A stretch of DNA of 64,000 nucleotides from Manduca sexta (GCF_014839805.1 NC_051131.1:14682913-14746912); one strand, 5' to 3'; positions 1 through 12,392 are shown, numbered from the stretch's first letter. Notes: generated from the sequence alone by a model not told the origin. Numbers and translations: made by a program.

Positions 1-730
1 TTTTGTAGAGCAAATAAAAAAGCACATAGCGAGGCCGCTATTTTTACCTTTTGTTTTCTTTTATGTGATTTAAACATAGATATATATTATGTACTACATA
101 ACAGATGTCGCGTTCCGAACACTTTACTTATACACTATTTAAAGCGCTTTAGCGCATAAGTTTTGTTAGACGATGTTTTAGTGCTGCAGCGAACTTTACT
201 TCTAACTCCAGATTTTGAACAAATACTTTATATGACCGTTCGTGTCTATAGAATATAAGGCAATGGTTTTTAAATATTTCTTACGATATAGAGCATAAGT
301 AACATGTTTTGTTTATTTTTTGGTAAGTCCGTATTACGACTTACCGCCATTCTGAATAAACGATCGCTCTTTTCGATCAATTAAAAAAATTGACCAATCA
401 GAATATAACTTTTTGATATGCTTACAAATGAGTAGTTATGATTGGTTCATTGTCGGAATTAGATTGAAGATTGAGTTTGGGATCATTTATTGAAAATGGC
501 TGTTAAATAAATAAACAAGATACTTTATTTATCACGAAGGCGAACAAAACTGCAGTTATGATACGTCAAAACAATTTGTAAAAATAATTATTATTGTTTC
601 TAAATAACACTCAAGATAACTTATATAACAACGGACATTTTAAATTAGGAATAAAATTCATAAGGAATACAAGGCATAAGGTAAAACAAATGAACGAGCT
701 CGTCTTTTCAGCCGGTAACGGATCCAGAAT
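1..730. other. Gene-free AT-rich DNA
   Basis: No ORF, tRNA or recognisable repeat is visible here. The stretch sits left of the Lep1-type element and, if the minus-strand gene is real, falls in one of its later introns or beyond it. Confidence 0.5.
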
Positions 731-756
731 CTATACTATTATATAAAGCTGAAGAG

Positions 757-788
757 TTTGTTTGTTTGTTTGTTTGTTTGTTTGTTTG
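757..788 (+). repeat. (TTTG)8 microsatellite
   Basis: Eight perfect TTTG units lie just inside the left end of the Lep1-type element. This position is usual for these elements, which are often linked to microsatellites. Confidence 0.95.
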
Positions 789-793
789 AACGC

Positions 794-1531
794 GCTAATC
801 TCAGGAACTACCGATCCAAACCGAAAAATTCTTTTTACGTTGGATAGCCCTTTGTTCGTGGAGTGCTATAGGCTATATATCATCACGCTATACCCAATAG
901 GAGCGGGGCAGTAATGGCTAATCTCAGGAACTACCGGTCCAAACTGAAAAATTCTTTTTGCGTTGGATAGCCCTTTGTTTGTGGAGTGCTATAGGCTATA
1001 TATCATCACGCTATACCCAATAGGAGCGGAGCAGTAATGGCTAATCTCAGGAACTACCGATCCAAACTGAAAAATTCTTTTTGCGTTGGATAGCCCTTTG
1101 TTCGTGGAGTGCTATAGGCTATATATCATCACGCTATACCCAATAGGAGCGGAGCAGTAAAAGCTTATCTCAGGAACTACCGGTCCAAACTGAAAAATTC
1201 TTTTTGCGTTGGATAGCTCTTTGTTCGCGGAGTGCTATAGGCTATATATCATCACGCTATACCTAAAAGGAGCGGAGCAGTAATGGCTAATCTCAGAAAC
1301 TACCGGTTCGAACTAAAAAAATTTTTTTGTGTTGAATAGCCCTTTGTTTTTGGAGTGCTCAAAGTTATATATCATCACGCTATGACCAATAGGAGCGGAG
1401 CAGTAATGGCTAATCTCAGGATCTACCGGTTCGAACTAAAAATATTTTTTTGTGTTGAATAGCCCTTTGTTTTTGGAGTGCTCTAAGTTATATATCATCA
1501 CGCTATGACCAATAGGAGCGGAGCAGTAATG
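794..1531 (+). repeat. Six-copy 123-bp tandem repeat
   Basis: Units starting with GCTAATCTCAGGAACTACCG (or slight variants) begin at 794, 917, 1040, 1163, 1286 and 1409. The spacing is exactly 123 bases each time and the array ends at 1531. Every unit contains CTATATATCATCACGCTAT and ends with AGGAGCGG(A/G)GCAGTAA. Units 5 and 6 share substitutions (TTCGAACTAAAAA, TTTTTGGAGTGCTC) that set them apart from units 1-4. The array is an internal expansion of the Lep1-type element. Confidence 0.95.
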
Positions 1532-1869
1532 AAACATGTTGCAAACACGGGGACAATTTATTGGTTTTGAGAGCTTCCGTTGCGTGCGCTGCGTAAACGG
1601 TTAAAGTTATGCAACAATGATGTATGACGGGATTGTTCCTCTTAAAAAGTTCTATAAAAATATATTATAAAACAAAGTCCCCCGCTGCATCCGTCTGCCT
1701 GAACGTCTTAAACTCAAAAACTACCCAACGTATTAAGATGAAATTTGGTATGGAGTCAGTTTGAGACCCTGGGAAGAACATAGGCTCCCGGGAAACCACT
1801 ACTTTTATAACGGAAAACTTTAGCCTGAAAAACTTTATAACGCGGGCGGAGCCGCGGGCAAAAGCTAGT

Positions 1870-2463
1870 CTATTATAAATCACACAGACCGACACACTCG
1901 TTTACGTTCGTTCCCACATTTAAAGTGAAACATTACATCTAAACAATCCGTGCAACTTATTAGCAAAGAAATGACAATACGACGTGCAAATTTTATCACG
2001 AACTTTCTTTCACCGTAACGTTTAGTTTCGACAAGCTCATTGGCACCCAGCGCAGGAACAGAACTCACGACTGCGTTAGAATGTGCGTGTTGCATTAATA
2101 ACCAATCAATGCTTTACGCTTTACAATATAAAAGAATTTCTCTTACTTAATCAGTTTTCCCACGGTCGTGCGTTTATTGTTGAGTAGGTTTTTCGCGCGG
2201 CTCTGCTCGTGAAAGTGTTTTAAAGTAATGAAAGACTCGATGTATTTTCCGGGATGAGAAGATATGGCTATCGATGCGTCTGTACGTGTGGCGAATTTTT
2301 AAGGAGAAGCAACGTTGCTCTATAGTTATTTTTTGAACTAAAAAGATGACAGTCAATTCGCACGTAAGAGCTATTATTGTATTTAAACAGAAACGACTTT
2401 CTGAAATTTTTAAACGCAATACTATATTTCTTTCTACTCCACATTACCTTATTAGTTAATAAT
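1870..2463. other. Gene-free DNA between two Lep1-type elements
   Basis: Only short chance ORFs on the minus strand are present here. No conserved motif, tRNA or repeat was recognised. Confidence 0.5.
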
Positions 2464-2655
2464 CTATACTAATATTATAAAACTGAAGAATTTGTTTGAA
2501 TGCCTAAACTTAGAAACTATTTCAATGATTTTGAACATTATTCTCTTATGGGAATCTACATTACTTCTGAGTACTTTAGGCTACTTTTCATCCCCGTAAA
2601 ATATTTATCCCGGAAAAAGTTTTTCACGTTGGCGGAGCCGCGGGCAAAAGCTAGT
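2464..2655 (+). mobile_element. Short Lep1-type non-autonomous element
   Basis: This is a complete 192-bp member. The left end is CTATACTAATATTATAAAAC and the right end is GGCGGAGCCGCGGGC then AAAAGCTAGT. It has no ORF. It lies in the same orientation as the larger element ending at 1869, which argues for independent insertions of one family. Confidence 0.75.
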
Positions 2656-3490
2656 ACATACAACTAATGCATAATTCTATCAAACATCAAGGGACTTAAC
2701 GTTTCTTAGTACTTTGACTGTTTATCAGATCCAGTGTCATTGTCAGGACAAATCGGCAGTTATAAACTGCTAAACGATGCTACATGCTATACAATATGCA
2801 GCTGCGGTTTCGGGAAGGCCCGAAATAAACCGCTTAGGATTTCAGAGGCGGCCATCTACGTGACGTGCATTTTGTCACTTCCGCGGCGCGCGATGCAGGC
2901 TTTGTTGTCGGGCGATGCATTAAGGTCTTCGCACACTGATATAGGCGGTGTATGCTTGCTTTGATGTCGCAACTGCCAGAGGTTCCGTGTTTTGTATAGT
3001 TTCGTCAGTGAGTGCGTGTGCGCAGTTATTGTTGATGGCAACTTTAGAATCGTACTTGATGTTTGCCGGCAACTAAACACTGCAATTCAATGACCGTACT
3101 GTTCAATGATGATGAATCGACAACGCTATATTTCCCATGCTCGCCTAAATCAACATATAGCGATAAGATGCTATTAAATCTGTAGTGGTGTGCCCCCAAC
3201 CTTATTCTGATATTATAAAGAATGTAATAAGAGTTATTTGTATAAGCGGTCACATATCTCCATTATTCTCCCGCAATGTGCAATAAACAGCTGGGTACAC
3301 TTCACTGTTTACTTTGACGTGTCATTAGCATGAGATGTGACTTTATTTATTAAGATGACATAAGCTTACGCCTGTATCTGAACTGATAGGCAGAAGTACA
3401 ACGAGTTGCTAGCAAATAGAAATGTAGAAACTATTTTCAAATACCGTTTCGATTTATGCCTCATATTTATGAGAGATTTTTAAAGATTTG
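2656..3490. other. Gene-free stretch with a GC-richer core
   Basis: About 2730-3080 is GC-richer than its surroundings, with overlapping short ORFs on both strands (2734-2964 plus, 2856-3080 minus). Neither ORF resembles a known protein to me. An undetected exon or a decayed repeat is possible. The segment 3360-3410 vaguely resembles the end of the 3491 SINE family. Confidence 0.3.
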
Positions 3491-3743
3491 CTGCCTCGGT
3501 GGCATAGTTGTATGGCGTGCATGGTACGACACCGCTCTGGAGTCCTGGGTTCGAATTCTATTTCGGGCAAGTGATATTGAGTTTTCGTACTTAATATGAG
3601 CCCGGACTGGAATTTGTGTCCGATATATGGCGATAGGCTCGCTCCGTGTCACATTATGATAGAGTGCACACAGACTAAAAATCGGTGCCCAGGTTGAATC
3701 TTTGTCTGCCCCTTCGAGGATAAAGGCGTGATGTGTGTGTATC
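3491..3743 (+). mobile_element. tRNA-derived SINE, family A (full-length, diverged)
   Basis: The head CTGCCTCGGTGGCATAGTTG carries an A-box-like region. A B-box-like GGTTCGAATTC follows, and the body contains GATATATGGCGATAGGCTCGC. The 3' part is CCCCTTCGAGGATAAAGGCG and ends in a TGTGTG-rich tail. The same order is seen at 12120-12392 and, inverted, at 39672-39906. Such SINEs are copied by a partner LINE and transcribed by RNA polymerase III. The family name is not certain to me. Confidence 0.75.
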
Positions 3744-6700
3744 TTCAAAACTACAAAAACAACACGTACGACTTTGTAGAGTTTATCGAAACTTTGATCT
3801 AAACTGATAACACTCATTACCATAATAGGTTAACTATTTCAGGCACTTACAGCTTAAAAATAGCCTCATCAGCTATAAAATTAAGCGCAAATAGACACCA
3901 TAAAAGTCTTACACACTAATGAAACCGCAATAAAAATAGAGCTCAAGCAAAAACTAGATTTATCGGGTGCCCGATGATCTCACCGACCTTCGATTAGACT
4001 GTGAATCACGGTAGAGGAGATGTACCACGTTTTTCCATTTACGCCCGGCATTTACGAGCGCAGACGACCGTTTTTATCGTAATAGAACATCCGGTTTAAT
4101 AGTCGGTCAGATTTTCTATACGATTTTACGCGGATTGAAAATTTTTCTGGACTTGTCTTTCATACCTGAATGGACGTAATGAGTCTATATGAGGTCATTT
4201 GACATTGCTTTAATAAATGAAACCACGTACTCGTCTTCCTCTGCTAACTATGTGCCAAATCATTTTATGAATAGCGAATATTTTCACCATACATACTTGA
4301 TTCACTTTTCAGATTTTTTTATATGGTATTTCTGACAGTATGTTGCTGCTGCAATGAATTCTCTTAGAGTTGTAGTGTAGGAGAATGGCGAAATTTTCCG
4401 AAAGGGGACCTGACACAACATATTTATTTATTTATTATATATTTATTATACATATAGGTACGAATAAGCATAACTGCAGTCTTCAAATCTTTCCAATGAT
4501 AATTAGATTCTAGAGAAATTCTACATAAAGAAAAGCCGCAAGAGTCGGCTATATGGACCCTGCGCCACTGGTAGGCATTAACCCATCACTTGACTGTCAG
4601 CTTTCAAGAGGTTGCAGGTCGCCCTTTCGACAGGACTTTAATGACAAGAAATTAGGTCTCTTTTGTTAATCAATTTAGCAGCCGGACAATCTATGGGCGT
4701 GTAAAATAAAATGTAATTTTCTGATATTTATTTTATTCTGTATATGCGTTCTTTTGTAACTTATTTATCACTATAACTTCCTATTCCCATCTTCCATCTC
4801 ATCATCAAGATTTGATTAATTGGTGTTGACATTTTTGTTGCGTTGATCGTGAATATTTTTTTTCATAGTCAGATTTATGTAATGTAAACTCATTCTTTCC
4901 TTCTCCTTTAATATCAGATTAAATTCGCGAAAGTCATTCAATTACCAATTCTTAGCTAATTCTTTCCGATTATGGTCGTTTGCGCGCAACGTGAGCGTTG
5001 GACGGCGTGCTAAGAAATGGACTATCTTGAGTCTGAATCGCTCGCCTGTACTTTGAATAAAACATACGTTTTATGGCCGTATTTCCCCTCTTTTAGGGTA
5101 ATATAAGATCAGGATTTACAGCGTCTCGTTTAAAGAAATGTTGAACGGTTTTGGTAAATTGTTACATTTAAATATTCCTGAGCTCTGGTATTTTAGAAAA
5201 CTTATCCTATATATTTTTGTTCGAAAAGATATTTTCCGTCCAAATTATACAGTCTTCAGAATTCAAAAACTACTTCGTATCTAAAATCAAGGAATTGTAA
5301 AAAAATATTAGCGCACGTAGTTCAAATATAAGTTTCCCAAATTATTCTACCTTATTTTGAATTGGCTCCAGCCTATATAAAGCATCTCGCACTTCATATT
5401 TCTCATGTTAAACGATATCTATATAACTATAAATACGTATAATCTATAATCAATCGCGTCACTATTTTTCTAACGGTATTTATGTAAGTACAGAGAGCAG
5501 CATAAATAAGATTAAGTTGAGAGTAGAAATGTTTATGCATGCTATGACATCTATTACTACATACATCAGTCTGAATTAATGTCTGTCCGTATCGGGAAAA
5601 TCCTACACATTTCCATTACATAACATTATGTAAACATCTTACTTAGATTACAATATTTATAGCTTACAGTAGAGGAGCAGGTAGGCCCTGATGGTAAGTG
5701 ACAAGAACTGCCACAATCTCTGACATTGTAGCCAGTGGAACTATGGGACATAATAAGATTTAACATCTCATATCTCAGGATGGCGAGCGCAGTGGAATAC
5801 TAATAATACAGATGCAATTGGCATATTAAATCCGTCACTCCTGATTTAATAAAGACTCCTTCCATAACACGTTAGATAAAAAAAATCATTTTCTCCATAA
5901 TTTCACGGACCTTCCAAGATATAAGCTAGTCCATCGGTGTCTGTAAGGCGTAAATAAGTGCAACGAGTATCCAAAGATCACTAATTAATCCTAATCACAT
6001 AATATTCTAAAAACGAAAACCGAAATATAATAGACGGTAAATATAAAAATAAAATGCCACGAGAAAACGCTGGTACAAATGGAAAACAAACAAATCACGT
6101 TTATAGGTAAAGATGCATCTGTCATTTAGTTTTATTACTTAGTTAGCGCTTCTAAAGAAATGGAGAACAAAAGATGTATGATAATTGAGCAATACGCGGG
6201 CCGTAAAATGTATTGAATTGTACGAATAAACGTGTATTGCATTCCGCGCTGTCATTCTGCTTACATTGTATTTTCTAATCAGTTTTATGTACTGACGTAT
6301 TGTAGCGCATAAGATCACACTTCCGCGCAAAAAGTAAACAGAATAGCAAACCTTTCTATCACATGTATGTACATACATATAAAGGAGCGAGCTCCTAAAC
6401 AAAACAAGTTAAAAAACAAAAAAAAATGTATAACAAGCTCCCCTCAAAATTATCCCTTAGTAAGGAATAACGTTACGTATTATAATTGACGATTTTAAGA
6501 ATCAATAAAGTCGATTAAGTTTTCCGGTTAGCGTGTACAAACAAAAATTGATTTACAATATTAGTTAGGTTACGACACATTTGAGGACCCGTCTAATGTT
6601 AAAATCGTTTCATAAAAATATGTAAATAAAAACCGTTGACTAAATTAAAACATATCACTACACATTATCATAAAATGTAATAATTACAGAATTTTTAAAA

Positions 6701-6827
6701 AAATTTAGTATATTTTTACATTGCAATACAAAGAATAAACTACAAACATAGATGCTGGGCCTTGTTAGGAACCAGGCTTCTGCGGTCATACTACCTTGCA
6801 CGTTAATATTTTTAAAAAAGTACTCAC
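3744..6827. other. Intronic or intergenic DNA downstream of exon 2
   Basis: If the minus-strand gene is real, this is the start of its intron 2. I looked for a following minus-strand exon in the matching phase and found none I could defend. Around 4980-5030 is slightly GC-richer. A small repeat fragment lies at 5668-5760. Confidence 0.4.
5668..5760 (+). repeat. Fragment of interspersed repeat D (CCTGATGGTAAG motif)
   Basis: The core AGCAGGTAGGCCCTGATGGTAAGTG followed by a CTGCC...GTAGCC stretch resembles copies at 10255-10310 and 48141-48250, where the core is CACCTGATGGTAA or TGCCTGATGTTAA. It looks like a common lepidopteran interspersed repeat whose class I cannot assign. The GGTAAGTG here imitates a splice donor but is part of the repeat. 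Confidence 0.45.
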
Positions 6828-6904
6828 CAGCCCGACACGTCGCGACAAAAAGCGAAGTCGCGAGCGACATCCAGAACGCAGCCGACGCCGCGCCACCTCT
6901 ATAC
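6828..6904 (-). CDS. Exon 2 of a minus-strand gene: signal-peptide exon of an unidentified secreted or membrane protein
   Basis: On the minus strand the order is: a branch-point-like GCTAAT, a T/G-rich tract ending TTGCAG, 77 bases of open GC-rich sequence, then the strong donor GTGAGTA (6827-6821). The exon starts with the third base of a codon and ends with the first base of the next (1 + 25 codons + 1). Its 25 residues begin YRGGAAS, continue with the hydrophobic run AAFWMSLATSLFVA and end TCRA. Joined to exon 1 (ATG GCT GG), they form a typical signal peptide with a short basic n-region, a 14-residue core and a small-residue cleavage region. The frame stays open past both splice sites, so the exon call rests on splice signals, composition and phase. 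The rest of the protein is outside the window, so its family cannot be named. Dpr-, Beat- or Lachesin-type receptors often have such a gene structure, but that is only analogy. Confidence 0.6.
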
Positions 6905-7254
6905 CTGCAACAAACCAACAACACATTAGCGACACGTGCCGATACGATTACTACAAATATTTCCATACATAAATCTTTGATTTCCTATACAGAAAACTTT
7001 AATTAGCATAAAATACTACGTTACGCGCATTCATTATTAGCGAGAGAACGTTTTTAGCGATAAGACGCGTTATAGTACTAATGTTATACTCATTGCATAT
7101 AGTCAACTTTTGCTGTATTTATTTTAATAATTTAAGTAGAAGATTCTCTGTCGTTATGCCAAGGAGCTATTGTCAACAGTTTGACTTCGTTTTGTCCGAC
7201 GTTTGGTCCCATCTCAAGTAACGTAAAGTGTGAATTTTTAAAATTAAATTGACT

Positions 7255-7400
7255 GTTTTCCTGATATGGTGATAGGCCCTCGCTCTATCAAATCTACTTA
7301 CCTATCATCATCATCATCTACAATCTATAGGATGGTTATGATCCTGCTATTGAGAAGGTATATTATGCCACTTTGATGGTCTTAACGAGTCGCATCGAAA
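7255..7400 (+). repeat. SINE family A core fragment and possible LINE 3' fragment
   Basis: GATATGGTGATAGGCCCTCGCTCTATCA at about 7263-7290 matches the central block of SINE family A. It is followed by a CATCATCATCATC run and a stretch resembling the 3' ends of RTE-like LINEs (minus orientation). Both are decayed. Confidence 0.4.
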
Positions 7401-10254
7401 TTCGAGCCGCAAAAAAAGAAAAAGCGTGATAAATTTTAGATGCACTAATTTCACCTCAGTGTAACCTCACGTGAATCAGACTTGCATAACAAGTTCTCTA
7501 GAATCAATAAATATTTTTGCAAAAACGACTTTCAAACATAATTTCATAATTCAAAAAACAATTAATATAATAAGTATAAAATAAATAAGTAATATAAAAA
7601 CATAATCAACGTAAAACAAAGAAGCTTTGAATACACGTCGTAATGGCACAGAGTAAAAAACAAAATCATCGCAGAAATAAAACGTGGAGTGCGGCCGATG
7701 ACCTCAGCATCCCTAGATCAGTCATTTTATAGAAACCAGTTCGGATTCCATCCCGAGGGAACGAAAACAAAAAATATGATGAAATGATTGATCTTTTTAT
7801 GATGAAAATGACTGCATTGGTTAGCAAAACAAATAAGTTCTAATAATAGACTGCAACAGCGTCTGTAGTGGAGTTTCTTATGCGAGCCTCCTTTTTCTAT
7901 TTTTGTAAATAATGTGCAACCACTGTCTACACTTTGACGGACGTAATCAATTAGACGTCATAAAGTAACATCTTTTAATTCCATGGTGTTTATCAGCAAG
8001 CATCCTTCTTGCACGAACATTTTCATTAACAACTAGAAACTATTCCGCCCCCGGATCCATCCCTACAACTTTGTAGACCAGAATGCATAGCAGCACACTT
8101 TTGTAAAACCAAGCGGTGAAGATCAGCGAATCTCTAAAAGAAGATGCAAATGACTAAAAGACAATGATAAATTGATATGAAACCCCGTTCCCGAGGTGAA
8201 TCTCCGTCACAAAACCAAAAGTAAGACACCGGGTATGTAACCCGAAATTGAATGATAAATGGCAGCGTCCCCGATCTTGGTCATTGAGGAATAATGCCGC
8301 AATAAGGGAGTCGCTGGCGGACATTTGGAGCGCGCCGCCACCCGCACCTCCGGCAGTTATTTATCAATCGCCCACCAAACGTACTCAATAGAATAATCGG
8401 CACTTACTAGGGTCGCCAATGAGGTTGTGACACGATTGGATTATATTTTCGGATGGTGCACGAGATGGGACACGTGTCTTTCCTAAGCTATTGGACTGTT
8501 ACATTTATATAACTAAAATCGGCTAACTAGAAAGATCAGGTATTAGTACCGCCATAACTACAGCGTTTTGTTATAACAGAAAAATAGCAAAATAGCAAGA
8601 AGAAGGTAAGGGGGTTTCAAGGCTCAAATTACCTGAAGTAAAGTATATTGCGCAGTTATAGGAATTAGGACTAAAGGGAGAATTAGGGTACCAGTAATTG
8701 GACCCAAGAAGTTCATGATGGTACCATGACATTGTCAGATAAATATCATACACTAACTGAGAGAAATTTCAAATATTTTCGTATTTGATACACTATTATA
8801 AAAGTAAATAATTTATTTAATTTACCAGTACCTATTTGCAAAATCGTCTAAATCCTAACTTAAGTAAGTATGCAATATAACTTCCAATTGTATATTCCAA
8901 TCAAAATAATCCAGGAAAACAGCACTTAAAACAAAGATTGAAATAAACTCTTATAAAAGTAATCATCCGCCTTTAATAACAAAATGATTCCGTGCAAATA
9001 CGAACAACTGTAAGCTTCTTATAGCCGACGACAGACTTCCTCTTAATGCTCCGACGGGCAGACAATTCACATTAACGAGCCTTTGTGGGTGAAGTACCAA
9101 CTCGTAAACTTTTCAATCAAATAAATGCAGACGCAGAAAACAGCCGCGAATCAAGAGCTGGATTCAAACGTTAGAGTATTCATAAGAAGGTTCGTTAATA
9201 TCGCAATTTGAGTCAGTTAAATAGTAATAAACACGTACAACTAAGTCAAATTAGGGCAAATGTTTCTTAAACTGGTTGTACCTAAATACAACATAAAATG
9301 TTTTAAAAGTAAATGTTAAATGATTCAAACAGAAAATAATAACATTAAATATTAGTAATGATAAAAATATCGAGTACAGAAATACTGCATTAATTAAACA
9401 CTGGGCGAAAGCTTGCCTGAACTTGGTTTGGAATATATCATCATCATCTTCCTGACATGACATCTTCCTGTCTTGACACATAAATTTTACTTCATTGATG
9501 GCAAGTGCAATTCCGTACAAATGCCAACGATCGCAATACTTGTAGGTCAGGTTATTGTGACCTCACAGGTGATGTTACAAGCATAAAACTAGGACAACTT
9601 AAAATATGTCAATATTTGGATGGTGAGCGCCAACCCTGCTCATCCAGGAGACAGTGGGCCGTGTGAAAGTGCCCTTTGGGCTGGTTCCAAGCATTTCGCG
9701 TTGCATGGCGTTCTACATGACTCAGACAATATATTGTTAAGGATACATTACTTAATCCTAATCAGATCCAATTCAGCATATCACGGATATAATATGCTGA
9801 GTTGTATTGGCTATACAAATCTGCTCCTATTTCCATAGCACAGTAATTAACATCAGGAAATTCAAATCCAAAAGCCACATCCCACACGCCAAACATTTCT
9901 AATTCCCAACGAACAGGATTCTAAATGTAATTAAACACCGATTATTCAATCAACGTCAATTATGATAGATTCTGATAGAATCTAGAAAGTTGAACGACAA
10001 TATTATTTGACCGGAGAAACGAGGCAACACTTGAGTCGAGAGGAATATTTCCAATGCATGATTTCCAGTCGTCAGAACTGTCATAACTATTTACAAGGAC
10101 CCGAGGTTAATAAACGCGACAGTTATAATTAATACTGTTGAAGAAAGTGTTGATTAGAGAAGTTATTAATTAATATCAAAACATTTCGAGGAAGTACAAC
10201 GATTTAACGGTTATTAAATATGAAGAGATAAAGAGGAAAAATTTATCATATTTA
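7401..10254. other. Intron 1 DNA without recognised genes
   Basis: A GC-richer block at about 8250-8390 contains CGCGCCGCCACCCGCACC and GGCAGTTATTTATC. It could be a conserved regulatory element, but I cannot test this. Otherwise the sequence is AT-rich with only short chance ORFs. Confidence 0.4.
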
Positions 10255-10310
10255 GTCCGTAGGGGAAGCAGTCATTCACCTGATGGTAACCGCCGTGACT
10301 GCTAATAAAC
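10255..10310 (+). repeat. Fragment of interspersed repeat D
   Basis: GTAGGGGAAGCAGTCATTCA followed by CCTGATGGTAACCGCCGTGA shows the same core as the copies at 5668-5760 and 48141-48250. Confidence 0.4.
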
Positions 10311-10754
10311 ATGAAGAAATTCAATGTCAAACTCACTAAATAAGTTGTCAACACCCGGAATTTCCTTAATAATTCAAAATTATTAAAATTACAAGTTACT
10401 TTTAATTATCAAAATCCTGAAGTACTGCGCTGCGCCTCTTGTCTTATCCACTATACGAAGAACCATCGACCATAAATATAGTCTTAAACAATAAATATTA
10501 GGCCCAGATCTTCCCTTCCAAATCCATTCACCTTAAATTCCTTTAGTCTAAAATCCCGTTCATTTGTTGAGCTTGTTGAAATTACGATAACAATTGAAGA
10601 GGTACTTATGACCAGGTGCTAAGCTCTCCAGCACGTACCTCTACTCTGTGAATGCTTTTTCTAAGGATACTTCATTGAGTCATTGGCATTGAATATCGAA
10701 ATTTCTTTGATATAACCTTCAAAGTATAAAGTACAATATTTATCTATGACTATT

Positions 10755-10825
10755 ATTAGGTCGCGGTTGCGCCTGCGTGAAAGGTTTTCCGATATTAAAG
10801 TCCCGTTATATATTTTCCAATTGCT
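10755..10825 (-). mobile_element. Truncated Lep1-type 3' end
   Basis: GGTCGCGGTTGCGCCTGCGT followed by GAAAGGTTTTCCGATA and TTATATATTTTCC matches the inner 3' region of the minus-oriented copies at 21692-21899 and 52399. The terminal CTAGT and the 5' half are missing. Confidence 0.5.
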
Positions 10826-12119
10826 GTACTAAAAATCACACAATAAAAAAATATTTGATTTATACTTTATATTCATTGATGTAATGATTGATAATTTATG
10901 CAAATAATTTAATTCAGACGCCACTTCCAGCCGGATACGAAAGTAAATGACTAACAAAAAACGGCGCCTCTTGCTAATATAAACATAGGAATAAATATTG
11001 CGTAATTATATATATATAACGTTATGGTATAGTCTCACAAGTGGCTGGTCGGGCCGACCCGCGAAAGACACGATGCGCACGCAACCATGCCACAACGTTT
11101 TTAAACCTCCTGCCGAAAATATTCATATTTCATTAGCCATTTTTAATATAGATTCAAAAAGACTGTTACGAAAATCTTTATGAGGTTATTATCGATTTTA
11201 GAAAAGAACATAATCGTTTTACGAAACAGCTATGCGTGACACATACATCCTGACAATTTTTTTACTTTACTTTAGAAATAAGGCAAACTGAAGTGTCATT
11301 GCTACTATTACTATATCATTGTTCTTGCTAGTTGTACCCGACGAATTTGTATTTTGGATAATGTGTTTTCGTTTTAGGGTCCTCACTAAAGGCTGTGCCT
11401 AGTGTGAGGACCACTAGAAACTTTTAATATTCTTTTATTAATGCTTTTATAAATTGCTGTAATAAAAAAATCAATAAAAAAATATAAAATCTATGACTCG
11501 TTGCACATTATCCTGCATTATCAAGTTGCACCTATAATAGCCATAAAATACTTAGAAGTCCTTATAATATCTTTCTCGGTACCCATAGATTTCTTAATAG
11601 ATACCTTACAGTCTGTATCCTGCGGACGTCATAATATTCTGCTAATTCTAAAAATAGTCTAAGGTGGGTAGCAGCCATTCTGCTACCTTACGAGCTATTT
11701 TATCACATTTTAACCGGTAAATAACAAAATACGTTATTATTCACGGTGCAGTGCGCTTGGTGTTGCCAGATGTCCAGTTTTTGGCGGAATTTCCCGTTTT
11801 ATAATAAGCAGGGCGCGTCTGCACATCCTCGAACGGTTACCAAAACTCAACAATTTATAAGGCATTTAAATATGTAATATTGAATAAAGAACAATAATGA
11901 TGTGGCCCAGAATATACTTTATTCGACTTCAAATTGAATGCGGATCCTAACCTTTATAGTGTTGTAACAAGTATCTTAATAAATAAGTATAATAGATTAC
12001 GATTTAGAGAGGATCTAATATACTGATATTTTGGACAGTCTCACTTTTATTGGATTATGTCATTTGGAAAACGACATTTTGCACTTGATAATAATTATGA
12101 CTTAATTATTATATTGAGA
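10826..12119. other. Intron 1 DNA
   Basis: Contains a nested palindrome at 11378-11412 and an E2F-like pair, TTTTTGGCGGAATTTCCCG, at about 11778-11796. No gene was recognised. Confidence 0.4.
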
Positions 12120-12392
12120 CTGCCTCGGTGGCGTAGTTGTATTGCCCGTCCGGTACAATAGCGCTCTGAGGTCCTGGGTTCGAATCCCGGGTCGGGCAAA
12201 GTGATATTTGGGTTTTTCTGCTCAGTATCAGCCCGGAGTCTGGAATTTGTGCCCGATATGGCGATAGGCTCGCCCCCTATCACATCATGGGACGGAACAT
12301 ACTTGGCGAAAAGTGGGTGCCCTAGTTGCGCCTCTGCATACCCCTTCGGGGATAAAATGCGTGATGTTATGTATGTATTATGTATGTATGTA
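12120..12392 (+). mobile_element. tRNA-derived SINE, family A (best-preserved copy)
   Basis: The head is CTGCCTCGGTGGCGTAGTTG and the B-box GGTTCGAATCC is intact (12177-12187). The body contains GATATGGCGATAGGCTCGCC and CATCATGGGACGGAACATAC. The 3' end is CCCCTTCGGGGATAAAATGC, with a tail of GTAT repeats (12369-12392). It is the least diverged of the family in this window. ORFs on both strands across it are artefacts of the repeat. Confidence 0.85.

Larger units (their letters stand above)
731..1869 (+). mobile_element. Lep1-type Helitron-like non-autonomous element (composite)
   Basis: The left end reads CTATACTATTATATAAAGCT, followed by eight TTTG units (757-788), six 123-bp tandem units (794-1531) and a non-repeated tail. 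The right end is a GC-rich hairpin (GCGGGCGGAGCCGCGGGC, about 1842-1859) and AAAGCTAGT at 1861-1869. An AT-rich 5' end, a subterminal hairpin and a CTAG terminus are what is known of the lepidopteran Lep1 Helitron-like family. At about 1650 a second typical start (TATTATAAAACAAAGTCCCC) appears, so the element is probably a composite of two family members, or one inserted in another. It has no coding capacity and would depend on a Helitron helicase supplied elsewhere. The family name is from memory. Confidence 0.7.

Noticed and set aside
3467..3823. 118-codon minus ORF
   Set aside because: Lies over SINE family A; the frame is the antisense of the tRNA-derived head and body.
5680..5700. GATGGTAAGTG as a plus-strand splice donor
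   Set aside because: It is part of interspersed repeat D, which recurs elsewhere with the same motif.
9438..9480. ATCATCATCATC run as a LINE tail
   Set aside because: Adjacent sequence does not match LINE 3' ends; a short simple repeat is enough to explain it.
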